This document shows, one piece after another, positions 16,552 to 26,419 of a stretch of 64,000 bases of DNA. The notes under the pieces were generated by a model. That model did not search any database and had not been told where the DNA came from. It saw only the letters and a list, made by a program, of their open reading frames with translations. The stretch spans positions 50,289-114,288 of the forward strand of contig JAISPT010000067.1 of assembly GCA_031274715.1 (NCBI GenBank), written 5' to 3'. Position 1 is the stretch's first letter. Every line of letters starts with the position of its first letter. A program made the translations under genes and the position numbers. Origin of the DNA: Azonexus sp. (GTDB lineage Bacteria; Pseudomonadota; Gammaproteobacteria; Burkholderiales; Rhodocyclaceae).

Positions 16552-18160
16552 GCATCTCGTTCCTTATCCGCTGGCGGTCGCCCTCGCACTCACCCTATCA
16601 CTGCCGGTAATGGCTCAGCAGGGAAGTACAAGCCCCATGGCGACACCGGGTATCGGTATGCCAGCAATGGTCGATACGGCCAAAAGCGACGGGGTCACGG
16701 ACCAGGGAAACAACAAGCGGGCCTGGACAATCTCGCCGCGGATCGGCCTGTCGCTGACCTCCACCGACCATGCCAACGTCGGCGGCAGCGCCCAGGGCGA
16801 AAGCGACCTGATCACCGAAATCTCGCCCGGCATCCGCATCAATGCGCAGACCGTCCGCCTGCGAGGCTATCTGGATTACGCACTGCGCGGCCAGTTCTAT
16901 TCCAAGAACAACGGGAGCCGGCACCAGAACTCCCTCAACACTTTCGCCACGCTGGAAGCCATCGACGACTGGTTCTTTATCGATGCCAGCGGCAATATTT
17001 CGCAGCAATCCATTTCCGCCTTCGGCCCACAATCTCCCAGCGACACGTCAATCAACAGCAATAGTGCGGAAACAGCGACTTATCGCATCTCCCCCTATAT
17101 CCGCGGGACCATCGGCGGCCTCGCCGACTACACGGTTCGTTACAGCGCCTCGGCAACCCGGGCGAACAATTCGGCAGTTTCGAATCTCGACACCTCGCAA
17201 TGGATCGCCCAGCTACGTGGTGGCACGCCATTCCACAACCTGCGTTGGTCCCTCGACGCCAACCGCCAAACCGCTGACTACGCCAATGGCCGCAAAACCG
17301 ATGCCGACCTGACCCGGCTGTTGCTCACTTATCTGATCACGCCGCAATTCAGTATTTCCGCCAGTGCCGGCTGGGAACGCAACGATTACGCCTCGCTCGA
17401 CAAAGAGAGCAAGAATACCCACGGCTACGGTTTCGACTGGAATCCGACCTCACGCACCCAGATTTCTGCCTTCAAGGAACGCCGCTTCTTCGGCGACGGC
17501 CATCGTCTCAGTATCAGCCATCGCTTTCCGAACAGCAGCATCCGCTATACCGACACCCGCGATATTTCGATATTGCCCAACCAGTTCGCCACGGCCGGTA
17601 TGGGTAGCCTCTACGACCTGTATTATGACTATTTTGAGTCCCTGATTCCCGATCCGGCCGCTCGTTCCGCTTTCGTCAATGCGCTACTGGCCTCCGCCGG
17701 TATCGATCCCAACCGCCAGGTCGTCAGCGGTTTTCTGTCCTCGCAAGCCAGCAAGCAACGACAGCAGCAACTAGCTTTTGTTTTGTTCGGAGCCCGTAAC
17801 TCGCTGACGCTACAATTCAGCCGCAACGAGAATTCGCGCATCGCCGCCGCCCTGGCTTCGACCGCCGACGACTTCTCGCAGAGTTCGACGATCCGGCAGA
17901 CAGGCGCCAGCCTGACCTTCTCGCACCGCCTGAGCCCCCTCTCCAGCCTCAACGTGACCGCTGGCCGGCAGAAGAGCAAGGGTAGCAACACTGGAGCCAA
18001 CGATCTGGAAACCACGATGACGCACTATCAAGTCAGTCTGGCCACTAAGCTCGGAACGAAAACCAACGGTTCACTCAGCGCGCGCCGCGCGAAATACGAT
18101 AGCGACATCAATCCGTATACCGAGAACGCCCTGACTGCCACCCTTCTCTATACCTATTGA
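16538..18160 (+). CDS. XrtA/PEP-CTERM-associated outer-membrane beta-barrel protein
   Basis: 540-residue protein of the exosortase-linked barrel family that follows the autokinase in most XrtA loci. A signal peptide (MRKNRHLVPYPLAVALALTL, cleaved near VMAQQ) is followed by repeated amphipathic strands and a terminal aromatic residue (LLYTY). The frame is open back to 16502, but that part (Thr-Asp repeats read from the Gly-Tyr array) is not a signal sequence, so the ATG at 16538 or 16532 is preferred. It probably works as an outer-membrane conduit or anchor for the EPS; exact role unknown. Confidence 0.87.
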   Translation: MRKNRHLVPYPLAVALALTLSLPVMAQQGSTSPMATPGIGMPAMVDTAKSDGVTDQGNNKRAWTISPRIGLSLTSTDHANVGGSAQGESDLITEISPGIRINAQTVRLRGYLDYALRGQFYSKNNGSRHQNSLNTFATLEAIDDWFFIDASGNISQQSISAFGPQSPSDTSINSNSAETATYRISPYIRGTIGGLADYTVRYSASATRANNSAVSNLDTSQWIAQLRGGTPFHNLRWSLDANRQTADYANGRKTDADLTRLLLTYLITPQFSISASAGWERNDYASLDKESKNTHGYGFDWNPTSRTQISAFKERRFFGDGHRLSISHRFPNSSIRYTDTRDISILPNQFATAGMGSLYDLYYDYFESLIPDPAARSAFVNALLASAGIDPNRQVVSGFLSSQASKQRQQQLAFVLFGARNSLTLQFSRNENSRIAAALASTADDFSQSSTIRQTGASLTFSHRLSPLSSLNVTAGRQKSKGSNTGANDLETTMTHYQVSLATKLGTKTNGSLSARRAKYDSDINPYTENALTATLLYTY

Positions 18161-18163
18161 CGC

Positions 18164-19243
18164 ATGTACGAAGCCTTCTACGGTTTGAGCAGTAAACCTT
18201 TCCAGCTCAATCCGGACCCCTCGTTCTATTTCGGCAGCAAACAGCACCGCCGGGCGGCTGCCTATCTCAACTATGGCATGCACCAGAATGAAGGTTTCAT
18301 CGTCATCACCGGCGAAGTCGGTGCCGGCAAGACCACCATCGTCCGCGGCATGCTCGATAATCTCGACCCTCAAAAAGTGGTCGCCGCCCACTTGGTCAGT
18401 ACCCAACTCGATGCCGACGATACGCTGCGGCTGGTCGGGGCAGCCTTCGGCCTACGCACCAAGGACGTTTCCAAAGCCGACGTGCTGATGTCGCTGGAGG
18501 CCTTCCTGATCAGCGCCACCAGTAAGGGCAAGCGCTGTCTGCTGATCGTGGACGAGGCGCAGAATCTGACGGCGCGCGCCGTCGAGGAACTGCGCATGCT
18601 GTCCAATTTCCAGTTCGGCAATCGCGCCCTGTTGCAAAGCTACCTGATCGGCCAGCCCGAATTCCGGCAGATGCTGCAAAGCCCGCACATGATGCAGTTC
18701 CGCCAGCGGGTCACCGCCGCCTGCCACATCGGGCCGCTCGATGTCGAGGAAACCCGCGCCTACATCGAGCACCGGCTGAAATGTGCCGGCTCTTCCGGTT
18801 CGCCAACCATCAGCGATTCCGCCTACGAAGCCATCTTCAAGGCCAGCAGCGGTATTCCGCGCCGTATCAACACGGTCTGCGACCGTCTGCTGTTGTTCGG
18901 CTATCTGAGCGGCAAAAAGGACTTTGACGTGACCGACGTCGAGGAAGTCGCCCGCGAGATACACGGGGAGACCATGGGTGACAGCACCTACGCGCTGGCG
19001 GCCCAGAACAGCCTCTCGCCTTACCAGACGGGCAACCTGCAGCCCCTCGCCGATGGCGATTACGGCGACGACCCAGGTAGCCTGCTGGCCGGTATGAACC
19101 TCCAGCAGTTCGGCAAGCGGCTCGCCCGCCTCGAACGCAGCATGCTGCAACTCGAGAAGATCAATAGCGCGACCCTGTCCTTGCTGCAGCAACTGGTTGC
19201 CGATGGCCGGCAACTGACCAAGAAATCCAGCGAAAGAGATTAA
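18164..19243 (+). CDS. XrtA-associated ATPase (ExeA/GspA-like AAA)
   Basis: 359-residue AAA ATPase of the PEP-CTERM locus group. It opens with MYEAFYGLSSKPFQLNPDPSFYF, continues with Walker A GEVGAGKTTI (about 44-53) and Walker B CLLIVDEAQNL (about 125-135), and has the sensor region RRINTVCDRLLLFGYLSGK. A C-terminal extension carries a short coiled-coil. Resemblance to ExeA suggests a role in assembling an envelope complex. It begins 3 bp after the barrel gene and ends 4 bp before wecB. Confidence 0.9.
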   Translation: MYEAFYGLSSKPFQLNPDPSFYFGSKQHRRAAAYLNYGMHQNEGFIVITGEVGAGKTTIVRGMLDNLDPQKVVAAHLVSTQLDADDTLRLVGAAFGLRTKDVSKADVLMSLEAFLISATSKGKRCLLIVDEAQNLTARAVEELRMLSNFQFGNRALLQSYLIGQPEFRQMLQSPHMMQFRQRVTAACHIGPLDVEETRAYIEHRLKCAGSSGSPTISDSAYEAIFKASSGIPRRINTVCDRLLLFGYLSGKKDFDVTDVEEVAREIHGETMGDSTYALAAQNSLSPYQTGNLQPLADGDYGDDPGSLLAGMNLQQFGKRLARLERSMLQLEKINSATLSLLQQLVADGRQLTKKSSERD

Positions 19244-19247
19244 GCCG

Positions 19248-20411
19248 ATGCCTGAAACCTGGCCCTCCGATCTTGGCCCCGTCATTTGCGTCGTCGGCGC
19301 CCGCCCCAACTTCATGAAAATGGCGCCCATCCTGCGCGCCTTCGCCAACCATGCGCCGGCCATCCCGACCCTGCTGCTGCATACCGGCCAGCATTACGAC
19401 CGCGACATGAACGATCGGCTGTTCGAAGACCTGCGCCTACCACAGCCGGACATCAACCTGGAGGTTGGCTCCGGCTCGCACGCCGTGCAAACGGCCGAAG
19501 TCATGAAGCGCTTCGAGCCAGTGCTCGACGAGCGCAAACCCTCCTGCGTACTGGTCGTCGGCGACGTTAATTCGACCCTCGCCTGCACACTGGTCGCCGC
19601 CAAGAAAAACATTCCGGTGGTGCATGTCGAGGCCGGCCTGCGCAGCTACGACCGCGCCATGCCGGAAGAGATCAACCGCGTCCTCACCGACCAGATCGCC
19701 GACCTGCTGTACACCACCGAACGCAGCGCCGCCGACAATCTGACGCGCGAGGGCATCGCCGCCGAGCGCGTGCGCTTCGTTGGCAATGTGATGATTGATT
19801 CGTTGCAGGACAACCGCCAGTACGCCCGCTCTCCGACAACCACCATCGCGACCGGCGGCGGTGACCCAGCCCTGATCGCCGGCCCCGAGGGTTATGGCGT
19901 CGTCACCCTGCATCGTCCGTCGAATGTCGACACTCCCGACGTTCTCGCTTCGCTGCTCGGCGTCCTGCGCGAAATTTCCGCCCGCCTGCCGCTGGTGTTC
20001 GCGCTGCATCCGCGCACCCGCGGCAACATCGAACGTTTCGGCCTGCAACACCTGATCGACACACCGCGCATGCTGATGCTGCCGCCCCAGGGCTATCTGG
20101 AGATGCTCGGCCTGATGGCTGACGCGCGCATCGTGCTGACCGACTCCGGCGGCCTGCAGGAGGAGACCACTGCCCTCGGCATACCCTGCCTGACCATGCG
20201 CGAGAATACCGAACGCCCAATCACCGTCGAGCAGGGCACTAACACTATGGTCGGCCGCGATATCGAGGCAATCCGCCAACAGACGGCGGAAACCTTGGCC
20301 GGGCGCGGCAAGAGTGGCCGCGTGCCGGAACTGTGGGACGGCCGCGCCGCCGAGCGCATCGCTACCGACCTGGCCGGCTGGCTGCTCGACCGCCACGCTG
20401 CTGGCTGCTGA
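19248..20411 (+). CDS. wecB: UDP-N-acetylglucosamine 2-epimerase (non-hydrolysing)
   Basis: Interconverts UDP-GlcNAc and UDP-ManNAc, supplying precursor for the polysaccharide. Hallmarks: VVGARPNFMKMAPI near residues 15-28, HTGQHYD about 45-51, HVEAGLRSYDRAMPEEINR about 126-144, and TDSGGLQEE about 300-308. Length (387) is normal. It lies inside the XrtA array, so the product probably feeds the EPS made here. Confidence 0.95.
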   Translation: MPETWPSDLGPVICVVGARPNFMKMAPILRAFANHAPAIPTLLLHTGQHYDRDMNDRLFEDLRLPQPDINLEVGSGSHAVQTAEVMKRFEPVLDERKPSCVLVVGDVNSTLACTLVAAKKNIPVVHVEAGLRSYDRAMPEEINRVLTDQIADLLYTTERSAADNLTREGIAAERVRFVGNVMIDSLQDNRQYARSPTTTIATGGGDPALIAGPEGYGVVTLHRPSNVDTPDVLASLLGVLREISARLPLVFALHPRTRGNIERFGLQHLIDTPRMLMLPPQGYLEMLGLMADARIVLTDSGGLQEETTALGIPCLTMRENTERPITVEQGTNTMVGRDIEAIRQQTAETLAGRGKSGRVPELWDGRAAERIATDLAGWLLDRHAAGC

Positions 20412-20421
20412 GTATCCGCCG

Positions 20422-21261
20422 ATGCCCGCCCAGTCGACCCGCAATGCGCTGACCATCGACGTCGAGGACTACTTCCAGGTTTCCGCCTTCGCGCCGTACA
20501 TCCCGCGCAGCGAATGGCCGCTCCGCGAGTGCCGCGTTGAGCGCAATGTCGACCGCATCCTGGCTATGCTCAGCAAGCATGGCGTTCAAGCCACCTTTTT
20601 CACGCTCGGCTGGATCGCCGAACGCTATCCTGAGATGGTCCGCCGCATTGCTGCTGCCGGCCACGAGATCGCCAGCCACGGCTACGGCCACGAGCGGGTC
20701 AGTGACCAGACACCGGACAGTTTCCAGGCCGATATCCAGGCCGCCAAGCAAATTCTCGAAGACCTGGCCGGTTGCGAAGTACGCGGCTACCGGGCGCCGA
20801 GTTTCTCGATCGGTGAAAAGAACCTGTGGGCTTTCGAGTGTCTGGAACGCGCCGGCTATCGCTACAGTTCCAGCATCTACCCGATCCGCCACGATCATTA
20901 CGGTATGCCCGATGCACCGCGCCACGCCCATCGGATCGGCAAACTGATCGAAATTCCGGCGACCACGCTGCGTTTCTTCAACCGCAACTGGCCGGCCAGC
21001 GGCGGTGGCTATTTCCGGCTAATGCCCTACCCCCTCTCACGCTGGATGATCCAGCACGTGAACGACGTCGACCGCCTGCCGGCGGTGTTCTACTTCCATC
21101 CCTGGGAGATCGACGTCGATCAACCGCGCATCGACGGCATCAATGCCAAAACGCGCTTCCGCCATTACCTCAATATCGAGCGCATGGAGCCACGGCTCCA
21201 CCGTCTGCTGGCCGATTTTTCCTGGGGCCGGATGGACGACCTGTTTCTCGATAACGCCTGA
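20422..21261 (+). CDS. XrtA system polysaccharide deacetylase
   Basis: NodB-fold deacetylase with the C-terminal domain of the exosortase-associated subgroup (DUF3473-like). Metal and catalytic motifs are TIDVEDYFQVSAF near the N-terminus and HEIASHGYGHERV about residues 76-88, followed by RGYRAPSFSIG. The ATG at 20422 starts right at the conserved domain; an upstream in-frame start at 20314 would lie within wecB. It probably removes N-acetyl groups from the polysaccharide or precursor. Confidence 0.92.
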   Translation: MPAQSTRNALTIDVEDYFQVSAFAPYIPRSEWPLRECRVERNVDRILAMLSKHGVQATFFTLGWIAERYPEMVRRIAAAGHEIASHGYGHERVSDQTPDSFQADIQAAKQILEDLAGCEVRGYRAPSFSIGEKNLWAFECLERAGYRYSSSIYPIRHDHYGMPDAPRHAHRIGKLIEIPATTLRFFNRNWPASGGGYFRLMPYPLSRWMIQHVNDVDRLPAVFYFHPWEIDVDQPRIDGINAKTRFRHYLNIERMEPRLHRLLADFSWGRMDDLFLDNA

Positions 21262-21266
21262 TCCGC

Positions 21267-22301
21267 ATGCAGATCGATCGCCTGGACCCGTCCGACAACA
21301 CGGGAGCGGCCCGCTGGGACGCCTTCGTCAACGCCTGCCCGGAAGCCACCTTCTTCCACCGCGCGGCGTGGCAGGGCATCATCCGCGAAGTTTTCCGCCA
21401 CCCGACCTACTTCCTTTACGCCCACGACGGCGGCGAGATTCGCGGCGTGCTGCCGCTGGCCCGCGTCAACAGCCTGCTCTTTGGCAATGCGCTGGTGGCC
21501 CTGCCCTTCGCCGTCTATGGCGGCGTCGCCGCCGATAGCGCCGAGGCCGCCGCCCTGCTAGAGGAAGAAGCGCAACGACTGGCCATCCAACTCGGCGTCG
21601 ACCACCTCGAATTCCGCAACCTCGCCGCACGCCATGCCGACTGGCCGACACAGGATCTGTACGTCACCTTCCGCAAGGAAATCCTGCCCGAGGTCGAAGC
21701 CAACATGCTGGCCATTCCGCGCAAGCAGCGGGCGATGGTGCGCAAGGGCATCAAGAACGGCCTCTCCAGCCACATCGATGGCAATGCCGACCGCTTCTTC
21801 GCGTTGTTTGCCGACAACGTCCACCGCCACGGCACACCGGCCCTGCCCAAGCGCTATTTCGCGGCGCTGCTGCGCGCCTTCGGACCGGACTGTGAGATTC
21901 TCACCGTCACTGCGCCCGATGGCCAGCCGCTGAGCAGCGTGTTGTCCTTCTATTTCCGCGACGAGGTGCTGCCTTATTACGCCGGTGACGACGAGGCGGC
22001 CCGCGACTTCGCTGCCAACGACTTCAAGTACTGGGAATTGATGCGCCGTGCCTGCGAGCGCGGCCTGCGCGTCTTCGACTACGGGCGCAGCAAGGTCGGC
22101 ACCGGCCCCTACGCTTTCAAGAAAAACTGGGGCTTCGAAGCCCAGCCGCTGCATTACGAATACCGCCTCTACAAGCGCGATAGCATCCCGCAGAACAACC
22201 CCAGCAATGCCAAATATAGATTGTTCATCGCTGCCTGGCGGCGCCTGCCGCTAGTCCTTGCCAACCGGCTCGGCCCGCTGATCGTGCGCAATCTGGGCTA
22301 G
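21267..22301 (+). CDS. FemAB-family XrtA/PEP-CTERM-associated protein
   Basis: GNAT-fold protein of the FemAB type (344 aa), related to aminoacyl transferases that add amino acids to cell-wall peptides. It shows a first domain starting MQIDRLDPSD..WDAFVNACPEATFFHRAAW and the second-domain pattern LSFYFRDEVLPYYAGD..FDYGRSKVGTGPYAFKKNWGF, typical of the exosortase-linked subgroup. The acceptor is unknown; it may modify the exopolysaccharide or a lipid intermediate. It sits 5 bp after the deacetylase. Confidence 0.9.
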   Translation: MQIDRLDPSDNTGAARWDAFVNACPEATFFHRAAWQGIIREVFRHPTYFLYAHDGGEIRGVLPLARVNSLLFGNALVALPFAVYGGVAADSAEAAALLEEEAQRLAIQLGVDHLEFRNLAARHADWPTQDLYVTFRKEILPEVEANMLAIPRKQRAMVRKGIKNGLSSHIDGNADRFFALFADNVHRHGTPALPKRYFAALLRAFGPDCEILTVTAPDGQPLSSVLSFYFRDEVLPYYAGDDEAARDFAANDFKYWELMRRACERGLRVFDYGRSKVGTGPYAFKKNWGFEAQPLHYEYRLYKRDSIPQNNPSNAKYRLFIAAWRRLPLVLANRLGPLIVRNLG

Positions 22302-22311
22302 GCTACTCCTC

Positions 22312-23529
22312 ATGGCCAACATCCTCTATCTCGTTCACCGCATCCCTTATCCGCCCGACAAAGGCGACAAGGTCCGTTCCTGCAACCTGCTTCGCCACTT
22401 ACTGAGATCGCATCGTGTTTTCCTCGGCACCTTCGTCGATGCCCCCGAGGATGTCGCGCACATCCGGACTCTCCAGAAAGTGTGCGCCGGGCTTCACGTT
22501 GTCCGCCTCCGCCCCAGCCTGGCCAAGTTGCGCAGCATCAACGGCCTGTTTGCTGGCGAGCCACTGACCCTGCGCTACTACCGCGACGCCAGCTTGCAGG
22601 AGTGGGTCGATGAAACCTGCCGCACACAGCAGATCGACGCCGTCGTCGTCTTCAGTTCGGCGATGGCCCAGTACGTCGAGGACAAGCAGCGATTGCCGAT
22701 ATTGATCGATTTCGTCGACGTCGATTCGGCGAAATGGACCCAGTACGCGCCCCGGCACCACTGGCCGATGTCCTGGATCTACCGCCGCGAGGGCCGCCTG
22801 CTGCTGGCCTGGGAACGGCACATGGCGGCCCAGGCGGCGCGCTCCTTCTTCGTCACCGAGGCCGAGGTCGAACTGTTCCGCGAGCTGGCTCCGGAATGCG
22901 GCGTGCGCGTCGAAGCCATGTGCAACGGCGTCGATGCCCGATATTTCACGCCGGCAGCTAGCCGGCCGTCGCCCTTCCCGGCCGACGAGGAGGCCGTGGT
23001 GTTCACCGGCGCCATGGATTACTGGCCGAACATCGATGCCGTCACCTGGTTCGTCGCCGAGATGTTGCCGGCGTTGCGCAGCCAGCGTCCGAAAGCGCGT
23101 TTCTACATCGTCGGCCGCAATCCAACGTCGGAAGTCCGAGCCCTGGCCGGTAAGCATGTCGTCGTCACCGGCACCGTGCGGGACGTCCGCCCCTATCTGC
23201 AATATGCCGGCGTGATTGTCGCGCCGCTGCGCATCGCCCGCGGCATCCAGAACAAGATTCTCGAAGCCATGGCCATGGAACGCCCAGTGATCGCCACCAC
23301 CGACTGCGCCGCTCCGGTCGAAGCGCTGCCCGGCGAGGAACTCCTGACGGCTGACTCCGCCCAAGAATTCGTCGCCGCCATCGTCGCCCAACTGGCCGAT
23401 CCGGCCGCCGCCGCCGCCATCGGCCGCGCCGCGCGCGCCCGTGTTCTCGGCCGTTATAGCTGGCGGGCGCACATGAGCCGCATCGATGCCTATCTGGGTA
23501 GCGCGACCATACCGCTCCCATCGAGATGA
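22312..23529 (+). CDS. Sugar transferase of the exosortase/EpsH system (type 1)
   Basis: GT-B glycosyltransferase of the PEP-CTERM/EpsH1 type. It starts MANILYLVHRIPYPPDKGDKVRS, a hallmark of the family, and the C-terminal half has GT-B nucleotide-sugar features (VFTGAMDYWPNIDAVTWF, RGIQNKILEAMAMERPVIAT). It overlaps the exosortase start as ATGA. The donor sugar cannot be told from sequence. Confidence 0.92.
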   Translation: MANILYLVHRIPYPPDKGDKVRSCNLLRHLLRSHRVFLGTFVDAPEDVAHIRTLQKVCAGLHVVRLRPSLAKLRSINGLFAGEPLTLRYYRDASLQEWVDETCRTQQIDAVVVFSSAMAQYVEDKQRLPILIDFVDVDSAKWTQYAPRHHWPMSWIYRREGRLLLAWERHMAAQAARSFFVTEAEVELFRELAPECGVRVEAMCNGVDARYFTPAASRPSPFPADEEAVVFTGAMDYWPNIDAVTWFVAEMLPALRSQRPKARFYIVGRNPTSEVRALAGKHVVVTGTVRDVRPYLQYAGVIVAPLRIARGIQNKILEAMAMERPVIATTDCAAPVEALPGEELLTADSAQEFVAAIVAQLADPAAAAAIGRAARARVLGRYSWRAHMSRIDAYLGSATIPLPSR

Positions 23530-25058
23530 ATGCCGTCGTCCCGCCCCTCTCGCCCTCCTGGCGGCAAGCGCTGCTCCTGCTGCCGCTGCTGATCGCCTGG
23601 CTGATCTACTGGTACTGGGATACCGCCGCCGCCATGGTCGGCATCTGGTACCGCTCGGAAACCTACGCTCACGCTTTCCTGGTACCGCCGATCACGCTGT
23701 GGCTGATCTGGCGCCAGCGGGCGGCTGTCCTCGCTGAGCAGCCGCGGACCTCGCTGCTGCTCGCCGTGCCGGTCGCTGGCACCACGCTGGCCTGGCTGTT
23801 CGGCGAGTTGACGGCGGTCAACGCGCTGACCCAGTTCGCCCTGGTTGCCACGCTGGTGCTCGCCATCATGGCCCTGCTCGGCCCGCCGGTCAGCAAACGC
23901 CTGGCCTTTCCGCTGGCTTTCCTGTTCTTCTCGGTGCCCTTTGGCGATTTCATGATGCCGAAACTGATGGAGTGGACCGCCACCTTCACCGTCCTGGCAC
24001 TGCGCGCAACCGGCATCCCGGTCTACCAGGAGGGTCTGCAATTTGTCATTCCCTCGGGCCATTGGTCGGTCGTCGAAGCGTGCAGCGGCATCCGCTACAT
24101 CATCGCCTCGGTCACCATCGGCACGCTGTTCGCGTATCTCAACTACACCTCGTTGCGCCGCCGTCTGCTCTTCATCGGCGTCTCTCTCGTCGTGCCGGTG
24201 ATCGCCAACTGGCTGCGCGCCTACATGATTGTCATGCTCGGCCATTTCTCCGGCAACCGGATCGCCACCGGCGTCGACCACCTGATCTACGGCTGGGTAT
24301 TCTTCGGCGTGGTGATCCTGATCATGTTCCTGATCGGCGCGCGCTGGTCGGAACCCGAAGCCGCCCCGGCACCACCGGCCGAGCTCGCCACCGGGCAGCC
24401 AGCCGGCACAACCGGCAGGGCCTGGCTGGCCGCGGGCATCGTCGCCCTGATCGCTGCCGCCGGTCCGCTCGCTTTCATCGCTATCGACCGGGCCGACCGC
24501 GCCGGTCCGGTCACCCTCGCCGCCCTGCCGCCCCCGGCCGGCTGGCAGGAAGGCGCCGACCTCCCGTCCTGGAAACCCAACTTTTCCGGCGCATCGGGTG
24601 AATTGCAAACATCCTTCCAACGCGATGGCCAGAACGTCGGCCTCTACATCGCTTACTACCGCAACCAGGATTACCGGAACAAACTGGTGACGTCGACCAA
24701 CACGCTGGCCGCCAGCACCAACAAGCATTGGGCCATCGTCGCCCGCACCACCGTGGTCCCCGAAACAGCCGGTCTGCCGGCTCGCGTCGTCGCCGCCGAC
24801 CTGCTTGAGACCGGCAGCAGCCCGGAAGTCCGCTTGCGGGCCTGGCAGTGGTACTGGATCGACGGCCGGCTGACCGCCTCGGACGCCGGCGCCAAGCTGC
24901 TGACCGCGCTCTCCCGCCTGTCCGGCCGCGGCGATGATGCCGCGGTCGTCATCCTTTACGCCCCGGCCACCACCGCGGCGTCAGCGTTGCCCGCCTTCGC
25001 CGCCGCCGCCGCGCCGGAAATCAACCGCCTGCTGGCCGCCACCCGCGATCAACGATGA
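23526..25058 (+). CDS. xrtA: Exosortase A fused to an EpsI domain
   Basis: Membrane transpeptidase that recognises the PEP-CTERM tail. Eight or so membrane segments fill residues 15-275. Active-site residues are visible: Cys186 in VVEACSGIRY, Arg231 in NWLRAYMIVMLGH and His252 in GVDHLIYGW. After about residue 300 a second membrane segment leads into a periplasmic EpsI (DUF3485)-like domain (LPPPAGWQEG...WKPNFSGASGEL, VGLYIAYYRNQ). This fusion is common in the A subtype. It is coupled to the genes before and after by 4-bp ATGA overlaps. Confidence 0.96.
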   Translation: MNAVVPPLSPSWRQALLLLPLLIAWLIYWYWDTAAAMVGIWYRSETYAHAFLVPPITLWLIWRQRAAVLAEQPRTSLLLAVPVAGTTLAWLFGELTAVNALTQFALVATLVLAIMALLGPPVSKRLAFPLAFLFFSVPFGDFMMPKLMEWTATFTVLALRATGIPVYQEGLQFVIPSGHWSVVEACSGIRYIIASVTIGTLFAYLNYTSLRRRLLFIGVSLVVPVIANWLRAYMIVMLGHFSGNRIATGVDHLIYGWVFFGVVILIMFLIGARWSEPEAAPAPPAELATGQPAGTTGRAWLAAGIVALIAAAGPLAFIAIDRADRAGPVTLAALPPPAGWQEGADLPSWKPNFSGASGELQTSFQRDGQNVGLYIAYYRNQDYRNKLVTSTNTLAASTNKHWAIVARTTVVPETAGLPARVVAADLLETGSSPEVRLRAWQWYWIDGRLTASDAGAKLLTALSRLSGRGDDAAVVILYAPATTAASALPAFAAAAAPEINRLLAATRDQR

Positions 25059-26242
25059 CCGCCGACCACCGACCCGATCCTCGTCCACTCGTTGCCCATG
25101 TCATGTACCGCTTCGCTACCGGCGGACTGGAGAACGGCATCGTCAACCTGATCAACCACATGCCGCCTGAACACTACCGGCACGCAGTGATCGCCCTGAC
25201 CGAAGTCACCGACTTCCGTCACCGTATCCAGCGCGACGACGTCGAGTTCATCGCCCTGAACAAGCCGCCCGGCCAGACCCTGTGGCTGTTCCCGGAACTC
25301 TACCGGTTGTTCCGCCGGCTGCGCCCAGCCATCGTGCATAGCCGCAACCTGGCAGCGCTGGAAGTGCAGTTGCCAGCCTGGGCCGCTGGCGTGCCGGTGC
25401 GCATTCACGGCGAACATGGCCGTGACGTCGGCGATCTCGATGGCAGCAACGTCGCCTATCAGCGCGTCCGCCGCTTTTACAAGCCTTTCGTGAGTTATTA
25501 CCTCGCCCTGTCGCGCGACCTCGCCCAATATCTGCATGGTATTATCCGCATCCCTCCCAACAAGATGCTGCAGGTCTACAACGGTGTCGACACCATCCGC
25601 TTCCATCCCGCTCTCGACAACGACTGTGCCACGCCCGGCTGCCCATTTCCGCGCGCCGGCCACTGGCTGGTCGGCACGGTAGGCCGTATGCAGACCGTCA
25701 AGGATCAGCCAACCCTGGCCCGCGCTTTCGTCCAGGCCCTGGAAATTGCCCCGGAGCTACGGTCGCGCCTGCGCCTGGTGCTGATCGGCGACGGGCCGTT
25801 GCGCAGCGAATGCCAGGCCATCCTCACCGCAGCCGGCGTCGCCGACTTAGCCTGGTTGCCCGGCGAGCGTGGCGACGTGCCCGAGGTGATGCGTGGCCTC
25901 GACTGCTTTGTCCTGCCATCGCTGGCCGAAGGCATCTCCAACACCATTCTCGAAGCGATGGCCTGCGGCCTGCCGGTAATCGCCACCAACGTCGGCGGCA
26001 ATGCCGATCTGGTGGCCGCCGGGACAAGTGGCAAAATCAGCGGCGACATCATTCCCGCCGGCGATCCCGAGACGATGGCCCAGGCCATCGTCCGCTTCGC
26101 CGCCGCCCCTGAATCCTCCCGCGCCATGGGTCGGGAAGGCCGCCGGCTGGCCGAGGAAAAATTCAGCATGCAGGCCATGGTAGCGGCCTACCAGGGCACT
26201 TACGACAAACTCCTGCACCCTAGTGTGCTGCCCCGCGAATAA
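25055..26242 (+). CDS. Sugar transferase of the exosortase system (type 2)
   Basis: GT4-type glycosyltransferase (395 aa) beginning after a short leader with PLVAHVMYRFATGGLENGIVNLIN, typical of the second PEP-CTERM-linked sugar transferase family. The C-terminal part has the GT4 pattern FVLPSLAEGISNTILEAMACGLPVIATNVGGNADLV. The last six codons and the stop lie in the left arm of a long palindrome (about 26214-26391), so the C-terminus may have been altered by insertion of that element. Confidence 0.92.
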   Translation: MTADHRPDPRPLVAHVMYRFATGGLENGIVNLINHMPPEHYRHAVIALTEVTDFRHRIQRDDVEFIALNKPPGQTLWLFPELYRLFRRLRPAIVHSRNLAALEVQLPAWAAGVPVRIHGEHGRDVGDLDGSNVAYQRVRRFYKPFVSYYLALSRDLAQYLHGIIRIPPNKMLQVYNGVDTIRFHPALDNDCATPGCPFPRAGHWLVGTVGRMQTVKDQPTLARAFVQALEIAPELRSRLRLVLIGDGPLRSECQAILTAAGVADLAWLPGERGDVPEVMRGLDCFVLPSLAEGISNTILEAMACGLPVIATNVGGNADLVAAGTSGKISGDIIPAGDPETMAQAIVRFAAAPESSRAMGREGRRLAEEKFSMQAMVAAYQGTYDKLLHPSVLPRE

Positions 26243-26391
26243 CCGCACATGAAATTGCGTCTTCGCGCCCCCGGCGGCGTTGCAAATGCTCGCGATACCA
26301 CCCGGTATCGCTGTGCTTTGCGCCTTGCCGTGAACGCGAATCCATCAATTTCATTTGTGCGGCCATTTACGGGGCAGCACACTAGCGGTGC
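26214..26391. repeat. Long imperfect palindrome (MITE/REPIN-like) between sugar transferase and amidotransferase genes
   Basis: The outer arms are CTAGTGTGCTGCCCCG at 26220-26235 and its exact complement at 26370-26385. Further in, CCGCACA, TGAAATTG and TTCGCG pair with matching blocks, and the centre is GATACC-ACCC-GGTATC near 26294-26309. The whole 170-bp stretch can fold on itself. No transposase is encoded. The size, terminal inverted repeat and position right at a gene end resemble a miniature mobile element; no clear target duplication is seen. Confidence 0.65.
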
Positions 26392-26419
26392 GACCATGCA
26401 GTCCTGACAGGAAACAACC

